Positions 44,089-52,952 of a stretch of 64,000 nt of DNA are shown piece by piece (position 1 is the stretch's first letter; each line of letters opens with the position of its first letter). The notes beneath the pieces are model-generated. The model searched no databases. It was not told where the DNA came from and saw only the letters and a list, made by a program, of their open reading frames with translations. The translations under genes and the position numbers were made by a program. The DNA is from CAVQGZ01 sp963714455 (lineage in GTDB: Bacteria > Actinomycetota > Actinomycetes > Jiangellales > Jiangellaceae): the NCBI GenBank assembly GCA_963714455.1, contig CAVQON010000021.1, forward strand, positions 62,001 through 126,000, in the 5' to 3' direction.

Positions 44089-44502
44089 CGGCCGCGTCAT
44101 CCAGGCCGCGACGGCGGCCGTGAACTGCTCGAGGTCGGCGAGGTCGCTCATCCGACGCAGGACGATCTCGTCGTCGACGTCCACGTAGTCGTGGACGAGG
44201 ACGTTGCGAAAGCCGACGGCTCGACCGAGCGCGTCGGCCAGCTCACTGCTCACGACGTCGTGGCGTGCGAGCACGCGGAAGGCGTCGGCGTTCGTCGCCG
44301 GCGGCCCCCAGCCTTCTGATGCACAGATGTGCTGGGCGATGTCGACACAGGCTTCGATGGCCGTGATGAAGAGGTACTTGACGCCGGCCATCCACAGCGG
44401 CTCGGAGCGCCGAGCGTCTGCGGTGTCCGCCTCGGTGCGCAGCGTCGCGACGTCGTCGCGTGCCGCGCGCAGCAGCCGGGCGACCCTCAGCTCATCGACC
44501 AC
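44074..44502 (-). CDS. hepT: HepT-like HEPN ribonuclease toxin
   Basis: A 142-residue HEPN-domain protein; GTG start at 44502 overlaps the MntA gene by 11 bp. The catalytic motif is R99-N-V-L-V-H104-D-Y106, the canonical Rx4HxY of HepT RNases. In the MntA-HepT type VII toxin-antitoxin system the antitoxin AMPylates the Tyr of this motif to silence the RNase. Intact motif and paired neighbour make function likely. Confidence 0.85.
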   Translation of the reverse strand: MVDELRVARLLRAARDDVATLRTEADTADARRSEPLWMAGVKYLFITAIEACVDIAQHICASEGWGPPATNADAFRVLARHDVVSSELADALGRAVGFRNVLVHDYVDVDDEIVLRRMSDLADLEQFTAAVAAWMTRPSGGQ

Positions 44503-44890
44503 GCGACAACGCCTCCAAGAACTCACGGTGGGCGCGTTCGAGCCGAGGCTTCTCGTCGAAGTAGATCTTGCGGGTCGTCGCCTGCCAGCGCACGCGCGCA
44601 GGCGGGTCGTCGTCGAAGAGCAGCCGCCCGCGTTCGGCGACCCGACCGGCGATCTCGAGCGGAGCGCCGTTGAGCACGAGAAGGTCGACCCCGTCCGGCA
44701 TGGCCACCTCGAACGAGCCCGGCGCCCGGTCGTGCCACCAGGCCGCGACATCGAGGTCGGAGTCCGGCCTGGCCCTGCCGTGCGCACGTGAACCGTGGAC
44801 GAGCGCGAACGAGGCTCCGGCTGCCCGCAGCGCCTGTACCGCCGCTGCTTCCAGGGCAGCCTGCCCGGGTGCCACCTCGTCGCGCTTCAC
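44492..44890 (-). CDS. mntA: MntA-like nucleotidyltransferase antitoxin
   Basis: A 132-residue minimal nucleotidyltransferase, GTG start at 44890. The catalytic motif GSxxxGxxxxxSDxD is present as GSRAHGRARPDSDLD (33-47), with Asp45 and Asp47 as metal ligands. It precedes and overlaps HepT in the standard MntA-HepT order. Such antitoxins add AMP to the HepT active-site tyrosine. Confidence 0.85.
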   Translation of the reverse strand: MKRDEVAPGQAALEAAAVQALRAAGASFALVHGSRAHGRARPDSDLDVAAWWHDRAPGSFEVAMPDGVDLLVLNGAPLEIAGRVAERGRLLFDDDPPARVRWQATTRKIYFDEKPRLERAHREFLEALSRGR

Positions 44891-44949
44891 CGCTCCAGTG
44901 TCGCAGCAGGATCGCCACCCGTCAGGCAGGCTTCGTGCCCGTGCAGGGA

Positions 44950-45818
44950 ATGACCGATGCCGGACGCGACGTCGTCGCCCCGATGGTGCTCTCCGCGTGG
45001 GACGAGTTCTTGGCCGTGGTCGAGCCTCTCGACTTCGACGCCCCCTCCCGGCTGTCGGGCTGGCGGGTGCACGACGTGTGCGTCCACCTGGCCACCTGGC
45101 CCGAGCACGACGCACTCGCCGGCGTGCTGGCCTCGGCCCGCAAGGGCACACCGGACCGGCTGCCCGACAGCGACGAGATCAACGCCGACCTCGTCCGGCG
45201 CTAGCCGGGCGCATCTCGCGACGAGGTGATGGAGGCTCTGCTCTGGCTCGTGACAATGCGGCGGCCTACTTCGCCGACACCGACGACTCGCTGGACACCA
45301 CCTGACCGGCTCCGTCGTCGGCCCGCTGCCCGTCCTGTCGGTGCTGCTCGGGGGCACGTACGAGCTGGCGGTGCACGCGCTCGACCTCGCGCCCGCCGGC
45401 GCGGGCACGCCGTCGACGACCTGCTGCTCACCGGTCTCGGTGCGCTTGCCGAGGTGACCGGAGCGCTGGCCGCCCGGGTCGGCGTCCACGGCGGGGCGTC
45501 CTTGCACACGCCGACCGGGGGGTGGGAGTTCGCCGCGCACGACGGCGCCTGGACGGTCGAGCGCCTCGACGTCGAGCCGCCCCGGGTACGGCCGTCGAAG
45601 GCGGATGCCGCCACCTGCTCGACCTGTCGGCCGGGCGCATCAATCCCGTCGCCGCGATCACCCGCGGGCACCTGCGGATTCACGACCTGCCGGGGATTCT
45701 GCGGCTGGCCCCGATCGTCGAGTCCGTGCCTGGGCTGCCCGGTGGCCCCGTGCTCCGCGTGACGGCGCGGACGCTGTCGCACGTCCCGAGGCTCCCGCGT
45801 TGGGGACGCCGACCGTAG
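44950..45818 (+). pseudogene. DinB/TIGR03083-like protein, multiply frameshifted
   Basis: Fragments of one protein of the DinB/maleylpyruvate isomerase N-terminal type (mycothiol-dependent isomerase-like, ~260 residues) are spread over three frames. The first 85 residues ('AWDEFLAVVEPLDFDAPSRL', 'HDVCVHLATWPEHD') run to a stop at 45204. Further pieces are ARDNAAAYFADTDDSLDTT, then LTGSVVGPLPVLSVLLGG and ELAVHALDLAP, then LLLTGLGALAEVTGALAAR, and finally LLDLSAGRINPVAAITRG. At least four shifts are needed, so it is a decayed gene unless the assembly is poor here. Confidence 0.75.
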
Positions 45819-45833
45819 AAACGTGGCAACGCC

Positions 45834-45883
45834 ACAGCGACCGCAGGATCGTGGGCTATTGGCTCCGATCCCGCGGTCGCTGT
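45834..45883. terminator. Bidirectional hairpin terminator
   Basis: ACAGCGACCGC (45834-45844) pairs with GCGGTCGCTGT (45873-45883) and an inner GGATCG/CGATCC pair extends the hairpin. It lies between the DinB-like remnant and the convergent secreted-protein gene and could terminate both. Confidence 0.65.
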
Positions 45884-45895
45884 CGAACAGGGGTG

Positions 45896-46510
45896 TCAGA
45901 CGCTGTCGGCGCCCGAGCCCATGCCGGCACCGAGGCCGCCCTGCGTCCCGAAGCCGCCGCCGGAGCCACCGGGGCCGCCGCCGGGGCCACCCGGGCCGCC
46001 ACGTCCGTGTCCCTGTCCGCCGCCGAAGCCGGCACCCATGCCGCGGCCCTCGCCGTCCATGAACGCGGCAACTCGGTCCGGGATCTCGGCCTCGGCCTCG
46101 CTCAGCCGCTGCTGAGCCTCCGCGAGCCGCTCCTGGGCGCGTGCCACGAGCAGGTCGCTGACAGCGGACGCGTTGTCGCCGGCGATGTCGTTGAGCGTCT
46201 CGCCCGCGCGCATCCGCTCGGTGAGGTCGTCCACGCTCACCCCCGCCGCCGCGGCGAGCTCAGCCATGTGCTGCTCGCGCTCGGCCTGGTGCTCGGCCCG
46301 CCGCTCCTCGCGGCCGGCCTGGAACTCCTCCTGCACGCGCGCGAACGCTTCCGCGTCCTCCTGCGTCACGGTGCCCTCGGACACCAGGCCCTCCAGCACG
46401 TCGTCGGCTCCCGAGCCGGCGTCGCCGGACGCGACGGCAACACCGGCCAAGCCCGCAGCCGTCAGACCGGCGATCGCCGTGACTGCGACAGCTCGCTTCG
46501 TCCACATCAT
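45896..46510 (-). CDS. Secreted Gly-rich protein divergent from a two-component system
   Basis: A 204-residue exported protein. The ATG at 46510 gives a Sec signal peptide (MMWTKRAVAV, hydrophobic core, cleavage after AVASG region). The mature part is helical, rich in Glu, Gln and Arg ('FARVQEEFQAGREERRAEHQ'), ending in a Gly-rich tail. It is divergent from an OmpR/histidine-kinase pair whose putative operator lies in the shared promoter, so it is a candidate target of that system. Confidence 0.7.
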   Translation of the reverse strand: MMWTKRAVAVTAIAGLTAAGLAGVAVASGDAGSGADDVLEGLVSEGTVTQEDAEAFARVQEEFQAGREERRAEHQAEREQHMAELAAAAGVSVDDLTERMRAGETLNDIAGDNASAVSDLLVARAQERLAEAQQRLSEAEAEIPDRVAAFMDGEGRGMGAGFGGGQGHGRGGPGGPGGGPGGSGGGFGTQGGLGAGMGSGADSV

Positions 46511-46619
46511 CGTTGTCTCCTTCTCTCCTGCTCCCGCGGACGGTCCGCGACATGCCCTGAACCATCCGTGCTGCACACAAGAAGATCCTCGGCGTAGGGA
46601 AGAGGACGCCCCAGAATCT

Positions 46620-46640
46620 GGTGAGAACCGGGTAAGAACC
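46620..46640. promoter_or_regulatory. Tandem GGTnAGAACC repeats, OmpR-type operator
   Basis: GGTGAGAACC (46620-46629) and GGTAAGAACC (46631-46640) are direct repeats exactly 11 bp apart, the spacing used by OmpR/PhoB-family dimers. They lie in the intergenic region between the secreted-protein gene and the response regulator, 58 bp before the GTG. Confidence 0.65.
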
Positions 46641-46697
46641 TCTCCGATGCCCCACTCGCAGGCACCGGGCAGGCAGCCGGCCGACCACAATGGAGGG

Positions 46698-47402
46698 GTG
46701 CTCGACCGCTCGCGCGTGCTCGTCGTCGACGACGACCGGGCCCTGCGCGACGCCGTCACCCGGGCGCTGACGCTGGAGGGGTACGAGGCGCTCGCCGCCG
46801 CCGACGGTGTCGAGGCTCTGGCGGGGGTCGAGCAGCATCGTCCGGACGCGGTCATCCTCGATCTCGGACTGCCCACCATCGACGGCATCACGGTCTGCCA
46901 GGTGCTGCGGGCTCGCGGCGACCGGACACCGATCCTGGTGCTCACCGCTCGCAACGAGGTGACCGACCGCGTGCAGGGCTTGGACGCGGGGGCCGACGAC
47001 TTCATGTCCAAGCCGTTCGCCCTCGCCGAGCTGCTGGCGCGGCTTCGGGCGCTCCTGCGCCGCGTCGAGCCTGTCGCTGCGGCGAGCGCTCACCCGGTCG
47101 ACGACTCGTTGACGTTGGCCGACCTGCGGGTGAGCCCGTCCCAGCGCCGCGCGTGGCGGGGCGAGCGCGAGATCGACCTGACCAAGACCGAGTTCGACCT
47201 GATCGAGCTGCTCGTGCGCAACGCCGGCATCGTGCTCGACCGCACCACGATCCACGAACGCATCTGGGGCTACGACTTCGGCCCCGACTCCAAGAACCTC
47301 ACCGTGTACATGGGCTACCTGCGGGCGAAGACCGAGGGCGACGGCGAGCCGCGGCTGCTGCACACCGTGCGCGGCGTCGGCTACGTCGCTCGCGAGGGCT
47401 GA
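46698..47402 (+). CDS. OmpR-family response regulator
   Basis: A 234-residue regulator, GTG start after TGGAGGGG. The receiver domain has Asp11-Asp12 and phospho-Asp55 (VILDLGLP), Thr and Lys positions conserved ('VLTARNE', 'FMSKPFA'); the C-terminal winged helix has 'LTKTEFDLIELLVRNAG' and 'VYMGYLRAK'. Similar to MprA/TrcR-type actinobacterial envelope-stress regulators. It pairs with the histidine kinase 4 bp downstream. Confidence 0.92.
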   Translation: MLDRSRVLVVDDDRALRDAVTRALTLEGYEALAAADGVEALAGVEQHRPDAVILDLGLPTIDGITVCQVLRARGDRTPILVLTARNEVTDRVQGLDAGADDFMSKPFALAELLARLRALLRRVEPVAAASAHPVDDSLTLADLRVSPSQRRAWRGEREIDLTKTEFDLIELLVRNAGIVLDRTTIHERIWGYDFGPDSKNLTVYMGYLRAKTEGDGEPRLLHTVRGVGYVAREG

Positions 47403-47406
47403 CGTC

Positions 47407-48783
47407 GTGAGCTTTCGCGCACGCATCACCGTCGTGCTGGCCGTCGTGGTCAGCCTGGCCAGCGTCGTCGTCGCGCTGGCGGCGCTGCAGACCACGCGCA
47501 CACAGATCTACGCCGAGCTCGACCGCGCGCTGGCGTCGACGGCGCGCGTGGCCGTCGACCAGCGGGGGTCGTCGGTCAGCCCCGGCCCGGGGGGCCCGGG
47601 CGCCGGACCACGCCTGCCCAACCGGCTGCGCCTCGACGACACGCTGGTCGCGCAGGTGCATCGCGACGACGGCACCGTGACGTTGCTCTCCGGTCCGGCT
47701 CAGGTCAGCGTGGCCTCGCAGGTCGTCGACGCCGCCCGAGCCGGCGACGTCGCCACGTTCACGACCGAGGTGGACGGCGCGCCCTACCGCGGGCTGGCCC
47801 GTCCGCTCGGCCCGGACGCCGCGCTGGTGCTGGCGGCCGACGCCAGCGAGCAGTCGCGCGTGCTGGCCGCCCTGCTGACGCGTTTCGCCGTGATCGGGGC
47901 TGCCGTGGCGGCGCTGGCGGCACTGGCAGGATGGTTCGTCGCCGGCCGCCTCGTCGCCCCCCTGACCCGGCTGACGTCGGCGGCCGAGCACGTGAGCAGC
48001 ACCGGCGACCTGTCGGTCGACGTCCGCACCGAGCAGCCGGACGAGGCCGGACGGCTCTCGCGGGCCTTCGACGAGATGCTCGCTGCTCTCGGCGCCTCGC
48101 AGGCTGCCCAGCAGCGGCTCGTGGATGACGCCGGCCACGAGCTGCGCACCCCGATCACCAGCATCTTGTCCAACGCCGAGGTGCTCAAGCGTCACCCCGA
48201 CCTCGACCCGGTCACGCGCGAGCAGATCGCCGACGACGTGATCGCGGAGTCCCAGGAGCTCACCCGGCTCGTCAACGCGTTGGTCGACCTGGCCGGCGTG
48301 GCCGACGCCGCCGAGCCGGCGCAGACCGTCGACGTGCGGACACTGCTCGACGAAGCCGTCCGGCGGCTGCCGACCCACGACCGAGGCCGCGTCGTGGTCG
48401 CGTCCGACCCGGGCGCTCTCGACGCCGTCGCACGCCCCGACCAGGTGCGTCGCGCGCTGGTGAACCTGCTCACGAACGCGCTCAAGTTCGACCCCTCCGG
48501 CGAACCCGTCGAGGTCGCCATCGCCCGCACGACCACGGGGGCGGTCGAGGTGGTGGTGCGCGACCACGGCCCCGGCTTCGGTGCCGACGACCTGCCGCAC
48601 GTCTTCGCCCGGTTCTACCGTGCCGACTCGGCTCGCAGCACGCCCGGGTCGGGGCTCGGGCTGGCCATCGTCAAGGACGTCGCCCAGCGCAACGGCGGCG
48701 CCGTGGACGCCCGCAACCACCCGGACGGCGGAGCCGTCGTCCGCCTGACTCTGCCCGGCGCCATGGTGACTGGCCTGGGATGA
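47407..48783 (+). CDS. Sensor histidine kinase
   Basis: A 458-residue membrane kinase, GTG start. Two helices (about 7-28 and 159-180) flank an extracytoplasmic sensor domain; HAMP follows, then HisKA with His244 (DDAGHELRTPI), N-box 'NLLTNALKFDP', G1 DHGPGFG and G2 GSGLGLAI. Together with the preceding regulator it forms a MprAB/BaeSR-like envelope stress system. Confidence 0.92.
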   Translation: MSFRARITVVLAVVVSLASVVVALAALQTTRTQIYAELDRALASTARVAVDQRGSSVSPGPGGPGAGPRLPNRLRLDDTLVAQVHRDDGTVTLLSGPAQVSVASQVVDAARAGDVATFTTEVDGAPYRGLARPLGPDAALVLAADASEQSRVLAALLTRFAVIGAAVAALAALAGWFVAGRLVAPLTRLTSAAEHVSSTGDLSVDVRTEQPDEAGRLSRAFDEMLAALGASQAAQQRLVDDAGHELRTPITSILSNAEVLKRHPDLDPVTREQIADDVIAESQELTRLVNALVDLAGVADAAEPAQTVDVRTLLDEAVRRLPTHDRGRVVVASDPGALDAVARPDQVRRALVNLLTNALKFDPSGEPVEVAIARTTTGAVEVVVRDHGPGFGADDLPHVFARFYRADSARSTPGSGLGLAIVKDVAQRNGGAVDARNHPDGGAVVRLTLPGAMVTGLG

Positions 48784-48784
48784 C

Positions 48785-49281
48785 GTGCGAGGGGTGACTG
48801 CCGCCGCAGGCTCGTTGGTCTTCTGGGCGTCCCTCTACACCTGGCTGAACCCCGTGTGGCGGGTGCGGATCACCGGCAAGCACCACATCCGCCCCGGCGT
48901 CACGTACGTGATGGTCGCCAACCATCTCTCCCTCGTCGACATCCTCGTTCTGTTCAGGCTCTTCGTGCCGTTCCGCTGGGTTTGCACGCGAGGGCACCTC
49001 GATCATGATGTTTCCGGAGGGAACCCGCTCGCGCACCGCAGACCGGCTCGCCACTGCTGCCGATCCTGCTGGAGGGCACGTCGAAGGCCCTTCCCAAGCG
49101 TGGGTTCGTGCTGCACGGACGCTCGGACATCACCGTCGCAGTGCTGCCCGAGGTCGCGGTGGACGTCGACGACGCCCGCAGCGCCGCCGACCTGGCCGTC
49201 GCCGCCCGCGAGCTTCTGGCGCGGGCACAAGTCGAGTTGCGAGGCGCCGGAGCCACGGGTTCGGCAGACTCGAGCACATGA
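48785..49281 (+). pseudogene. plsC-like acyltransferase remnant
   Basis: Three frames hold pieces of one 1-acylglycerol-3-phosphate acyltransferase. Frame from 48785 has 'YVMVANHLSLVDILVLF' (NHx4D motif) to FVPFRWV; another has GTSIMMFPEGTRSRT (around 48992-49036); a third has PLLPILLEGTSKALPKRGF to a stop at 49281. Only about 165 codons remain and the linking sequence is missing, so this is a decayed gene. An intact acyltransferase is at 61019. Confidence 0.8.
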
Positions 49282-50253
49282 GCGCACCCACGCTGCCCCA
49301 GCGCCGCATCGGCGACCGCACCGTCTCTGCGATCGGGCTGGGCTGCATGCCGCTGTCCAGCGGTCGCATGGTGGAGAGCCGCGAGGACGCGGTGGCCACC
49401 GTGCATGCGGCCCTCGACGCGGGCGTCACCCTGCTCGACACCGCGAACATCTACGCCCCTGCCTGGGACGCGGTGGGCCACAACGAGGCGCTGGTGGCCG
49501 AGGCGCTGCGCGGCTGGGCGGCGTCGAGCGAAGACCGCGACCGGGTGGTCGTCACCACCAAGGGCGGCATCACCCGCTCCCCGGGTGAGGTCTGGGGCCG
49601 TGATGCCTCCGCCGCGGGGCTCCGCCACGCCTGCGAGGCCTCGCTGCAGGCCCTGGGCGCCGATGTGATCGACCTGTACCAGCTGCACCGGCTCGACCCC
49701 GACATCCCCGTGGCCGAGCAGATCGGCAACCTGCTTGCGCTGCAGCAGGACGGGCTCGTCCGCATGGTCGGGGTGTCGAACGTGGTCGGCACCGAGCTCG
49801 ACGTCGCCTTCGAGGTGGCCGGGCGGCCAGGTGCGATCGGTTCACCCACGGCAGGGTCGGGGATCGTGTCGGTGCAGAACGAGTTCTCGCCCCGCTACCG
49901 GGCCGACTCCGACGTGATCGCGACATGCGCGGCCGCCGGCGTGGCCTTCCTGCCCTGGTCGCCGCTGGGCGGGGCGACGGACGCCGCCGACGTCGGGTCG
50001 CGCTTCGCCGTGCTGGGCGAGATTGCCGGCGAGCACGACGCCACTGCCCAGCAGGTGGTGCTGGCGTGGCTGCTCGGTCGGTCGCCGACCGTCGTCCCGA
50101 TCCCGGGCAGCACCCGTCCGGCCACCGTCGCGAGCTCGGTTGCCGCCACCGGCCTCGACTCTCACTGCCGACGAGATGGCGCGCATCGAGGCCACGGTGG
50201 CCGAGCCGTCGTCGATGTTCCCCGACGACGTGCCGCGTCCGCCGCTGCGCTGA
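49278..50253 (+). pseudogene. Aldo/keto reductase, frameshifted near the C-terminus
   Basis: A ~324-residue aldo/keto reductase. ATG at 49278 overlaps the upstream remnant's stop. Motifs include 'IGLGCMPLSSGR', 'DTANIYAPAWDAVGHNEALV' (catalytic Tyr region), KGGIT and 'VPIPGSTRP'. At about 50160 one extra base (GACTCTCACT) shifts the frame; the other frame continues TADEMARIEATVAEPSS to a stop at 50253. One base change restores it; possibly an assembly error. The substrate is unknown. Confidence 0.85.
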
Positions 50254-50279
50254 GTACCCGGCTGGGCGTGGGCGCGGGG

Positions 50280-52787
50280 TCAGGGGACGAGCGTGAAGCG
50301 CGCCTCGGCGTTGCCGTCGACAGCCGTGCGGTCGGTCACCATCGGGTGGTAGTCCCCCCGTAGCCACGGCCCGATGCCGTCGGCGTAGTGCGGGCTGCCC
50401 ACCTGGCCGGACTGGCCGGGCATGAGCTGCCCGCGGCTCTGGCCCAGGTCGGCGAGGTCGGCGATGAACCGGAACGGCGGCCCGACCATCACCGCGTCGG
50501 CCGTCGGGTCGTGGCGAGCCACCTGCGCGTTCCAGATCGTGTCGCCGTCACCTCCGATGGGGTAGGGGCCCCGGTTGAACACCCGGTCGAGCGGGGCCTG
50601 CGACCCCAGCACGTGGCGCAGCGTCAAGGAGTGCAGCCGTCCCCATCGCCACCGCACCGGGTCGGCGCCGAAGCGTCGGGTGAGCTCGGCGACCGTCTCG
50701 GTCATCGCCGCCACGATCTGGCTCTCGCGGGTGGCCCCGTCGTCCGAGCCCCACCAGTGCGACGAGGCGTCGTCCAGCGTCGCGTCGAGCCACTCCCGGC
50801 AACGTTCCCCGAGGATCGACGTCTCGGCGAGCACCGGTGTGATGCCCTTGCCGGTGTAGAGCTCGGTGACGTCGCCGAGGTGCGGACGCAGCAGCCGGCG
50901 CGCGAGCGTCGTGCTGAAGACGGCGTAGATCGCGGCCTGCGGTGAGTCCGAGCCGAGCGTGCCGTCCCAGTCGGCCATCATCCGCAGTGCCTCGTCCACC
51001 GCCGGGTCGTCGGTGGCCAGCCCGCGCAGCGCAGCCGCCGTCAGCCGGGCCGACGGCGACACCTGGTCGAGCTGCATCGTGCGGAAGGTTGCGATGTCGA
51101 CAGACTCTGACTGCTCGAGCATCTCCACGATTCGCAGAGCCCGGTTGCCGGTGACGAAGTCGGCGCCCAGCCAGTACGGGTACCGGTCGTCGACGACGCG
51201 GTTGTTGGCGGTGGCCAGGTAGCCCGACGGCGGGTTCTGCTGGTGCGGCAGCTCGTCGTACGGGACGAACCCCGTCCACTCGTACTCACCGGTCCATCCC
51301 GGTACCGGGGTGCGCCCGTCGCCGGCCGCTCGGACGGGGATGCGTCCGGGGTAGGAGTGCGCGATCGTCCCGTGCACGTCGGCGTAGACCACGTTCTGCA
51401 CCGGGGTGTGCCAGCCGCGCAGCACGTCGCGCATCTGTGCGCACGACTGCGCCCGGTTCATGTCGAACAGCACCTCGACCATGGCGTTCGGCTCGTGCGC
51501 CGTCCACCTCAGGGCGAGCGGCTGCTCGCCGGCGTGGTCGGGGGCGAGTGAGTTGATGATCGGGCCGTGGCCGGTGGTGACGACCTGCTCGACCTCGCTC
51601 ACCCCGCCCTTCACCCGGATGGTCTCCGACCGGACGTCGGCGGGGTGCCACTGCCCGGCGAACTCGTACTCGATGCGGTCACCGTCGCGGCGCAGGTGCT
51701 CGACGTAGAGGTCTTGGACGTCGGCGAAGCCGTTCGTGTAGCCCCACGCGACGTGGCCGTTGTGCCCGGAGACCACGCCTGGCAGCCCCGGGAAGCTCAC
51801 CCCGGTCACCTCGAACTCGGGCGTGACCAGGTGGTTCTCGTACCAGATCGCGGGCACGGTGAGTCCCAGGTGCATGTCGTTGGCCAGCAGCGGCTTGCCG
51901 CTGGCTGTGCGCGACCCGTGCACCACCCAGTTGTTGCTGCCCAGGCCGTCGACCGCGACAGGGCCGCTGATCTGCTCGGCGGCGGCGCTGCGGGCGAGTG
52001 CGGACTCGCCGATGAACGAGAAGTCGACGCCGTCGGGCACCACGAACGGCATGCCCTGGGCATAGCCGGGCTCGAGCTCGGCAGCGAGGTCGGGGCCGAC
52101 CGCGTCGATGATGCGGGCGCGGACGATCTCGGACTCCCAGTTCACCGAGAGGGTGAGCGCCATCATCTTCACCCACGAGATCGAGTCGACCACCGACCAC
52201 GGCTCCGGACGGTGACGCAGCAGGGTGAACTCCACCGGCAGGCGGCCCTCGCCGATGCGCGCGTTCACCCCGTCGGCGTAGGCCTGGAGCAGACTCGTCG
52301 TCTCCGGACGTAGCAGCGCCGGCTCCTGCTCGGCGACGTGGCGCAGGCTGAGCGTGCGCATCCACCGGTCGAGCGGCAGGGCCACCTCGCCGACCACCTC
52401 GGCCAGTCGTCCGGCGACGACGCGACGGTTGAGCTCGAGCTGCCACAGACGGTCCTGGGCGTGCAGGTAGCCCTGCGCGCGGACGGCGTCGGTGAGCGTC
52501 GACGCGTACACGTGGGGCACGCCCCAGGTGTCGACGACCACCTCGACGTCGTGCGACATGCCCGGCACGCGCACCCGACCCGAGCGCCGCGGCAACGGCC
52601 GACGCACGGCCCCCGCGTAGAGCCCACCCACGGCGCCGGCCACCGCTGCGCCGATCGCGCCGACGGCGGCACCGCCCTTGACCCAGTCGTCCAGCTGCAC
52701 GTCCACACCGTAGTGACCGCAGAACTGGCGCTGCACCCGGCGACCCTGGCCCGGGGGTGGGCGACCTGCACGCAGCATCGTCATCAC
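50280..52787 (-). CDS. Penicillin acylase-family (Ntn) hydrolase
   Basis: An 835-residue penicillin acylase-family hydrolase, a class processed into alpha and beta chains. The cleavage and nucleophile site is Ser284 in GLGSNNWVVHG; 'DTWGVPHVYA' and 'QGYLHAQDRLWQLELNRR' mark the alpha chain. A hydrophobic stretch (36-60) suggests membrane or export association. Substrates are amides such as N-acyl homoserine lactones or acyl amino acids. The exact start is uncertain; nearby GTG codons are alternatives. Confidence 0.9.
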   Translation of the reverse strand: MMTMLRAGRPPPGQGRRVQRQFCGHYGVDVQLDDWVKGGAAVGAIGAAVAGAVGGLYAGAVRRPLPRRSGRVRVPGMSHDVEVVVDTWGVPHVYASTLTDAVRAQGYLHAQDRLWQLELNRRVVAGRLAEVVGEVALPLDRWMRTLSLRHVAEQEPALLRPETTSLLQAYADGVNARIGEGRLPVEFTLLRHRPEPWSVVDSISWVKMMALTLSVNWESEIVRARIIDAVGPDLAAELEPGYAQGMPFVVPDGVDFSFIGESALARSAAAEQISGPVAVDGLGSNNWVVHGSRTASGKPLLANDMHLGLTVPAIWYENHLVTPEFEVTGVSFPGLPGVVSGHNGHVAWGYTNGFADVQDLYVEHLRRDGDRIEYEFAGQWHPADVRSETIRVKGGVSEVEQVVTTGHGPIINSLAPDHAGEQPLALRWTAHEPNAMVEVLFDMNRAQSCAQMRDVLRGWHTPVQNVVYADVHGTIAHSYPGRIPVRAAGDGRTPVPGWTGEYEWTGFVPYDELPHQQNPPSGYLATANNRVVDDRYPYWLGADFVTGNRALRIVEMLEQSESVDIATFRTMQLDQVSPSARLTAAALRGLATDDPAVDEALRMMADWDGTLGSDSPQAAIYAVFSTTLARRLLRPHLGDVTELYTGKGITPVLAETSILGERCREWLDATLDDASSHWWGSDDGATRESQIVAAMTETVAELTRRFGADPVRWRWGRLHSLTLRHVLGSQAPLDRVFNRGPYPIGGDGDTIWNAQVARHDPTADAVMVGPPFRFIADLADLGQSRGQLMPGQSGQVGSPHYADGIGPWLRGDYHPMVTDRTAVDGNAEARFTLVP

Positions 52788-52797
52788 GGGTCGCGGC

Positions 52798-52910
52798 CGT
52801 CAAGGCGGCATCTGGGTAGCCAGGGCTGCCTGAACCGCACCGCGACGCCAAGCAGCACGACCTGAACCGCACCGCGACAAGGCGCAGGTAGCCCGTGCTG
52901 CACCCCGACG
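52798..52910. repeat. Dispersed degenerate repeat, family 2, copy B
   Basis: Upstream of the acylase gene, 52798-52842 matches the inverse of 38201-38246 nearly base for base (GTCAAGGCGGCAT, GGTAGCCAGGGCT). Degenerate units (CCTGAACCGCACCGCGAC, repeated around 52830-52847 and 52861-52879) follow. Same family as 38070-38246. Confidence 0.65.
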
Positions 52911-52952
52911 CGTTGGGCACACCGGCCCGGGCGAGCGTTGCCAGCCGCGGCG

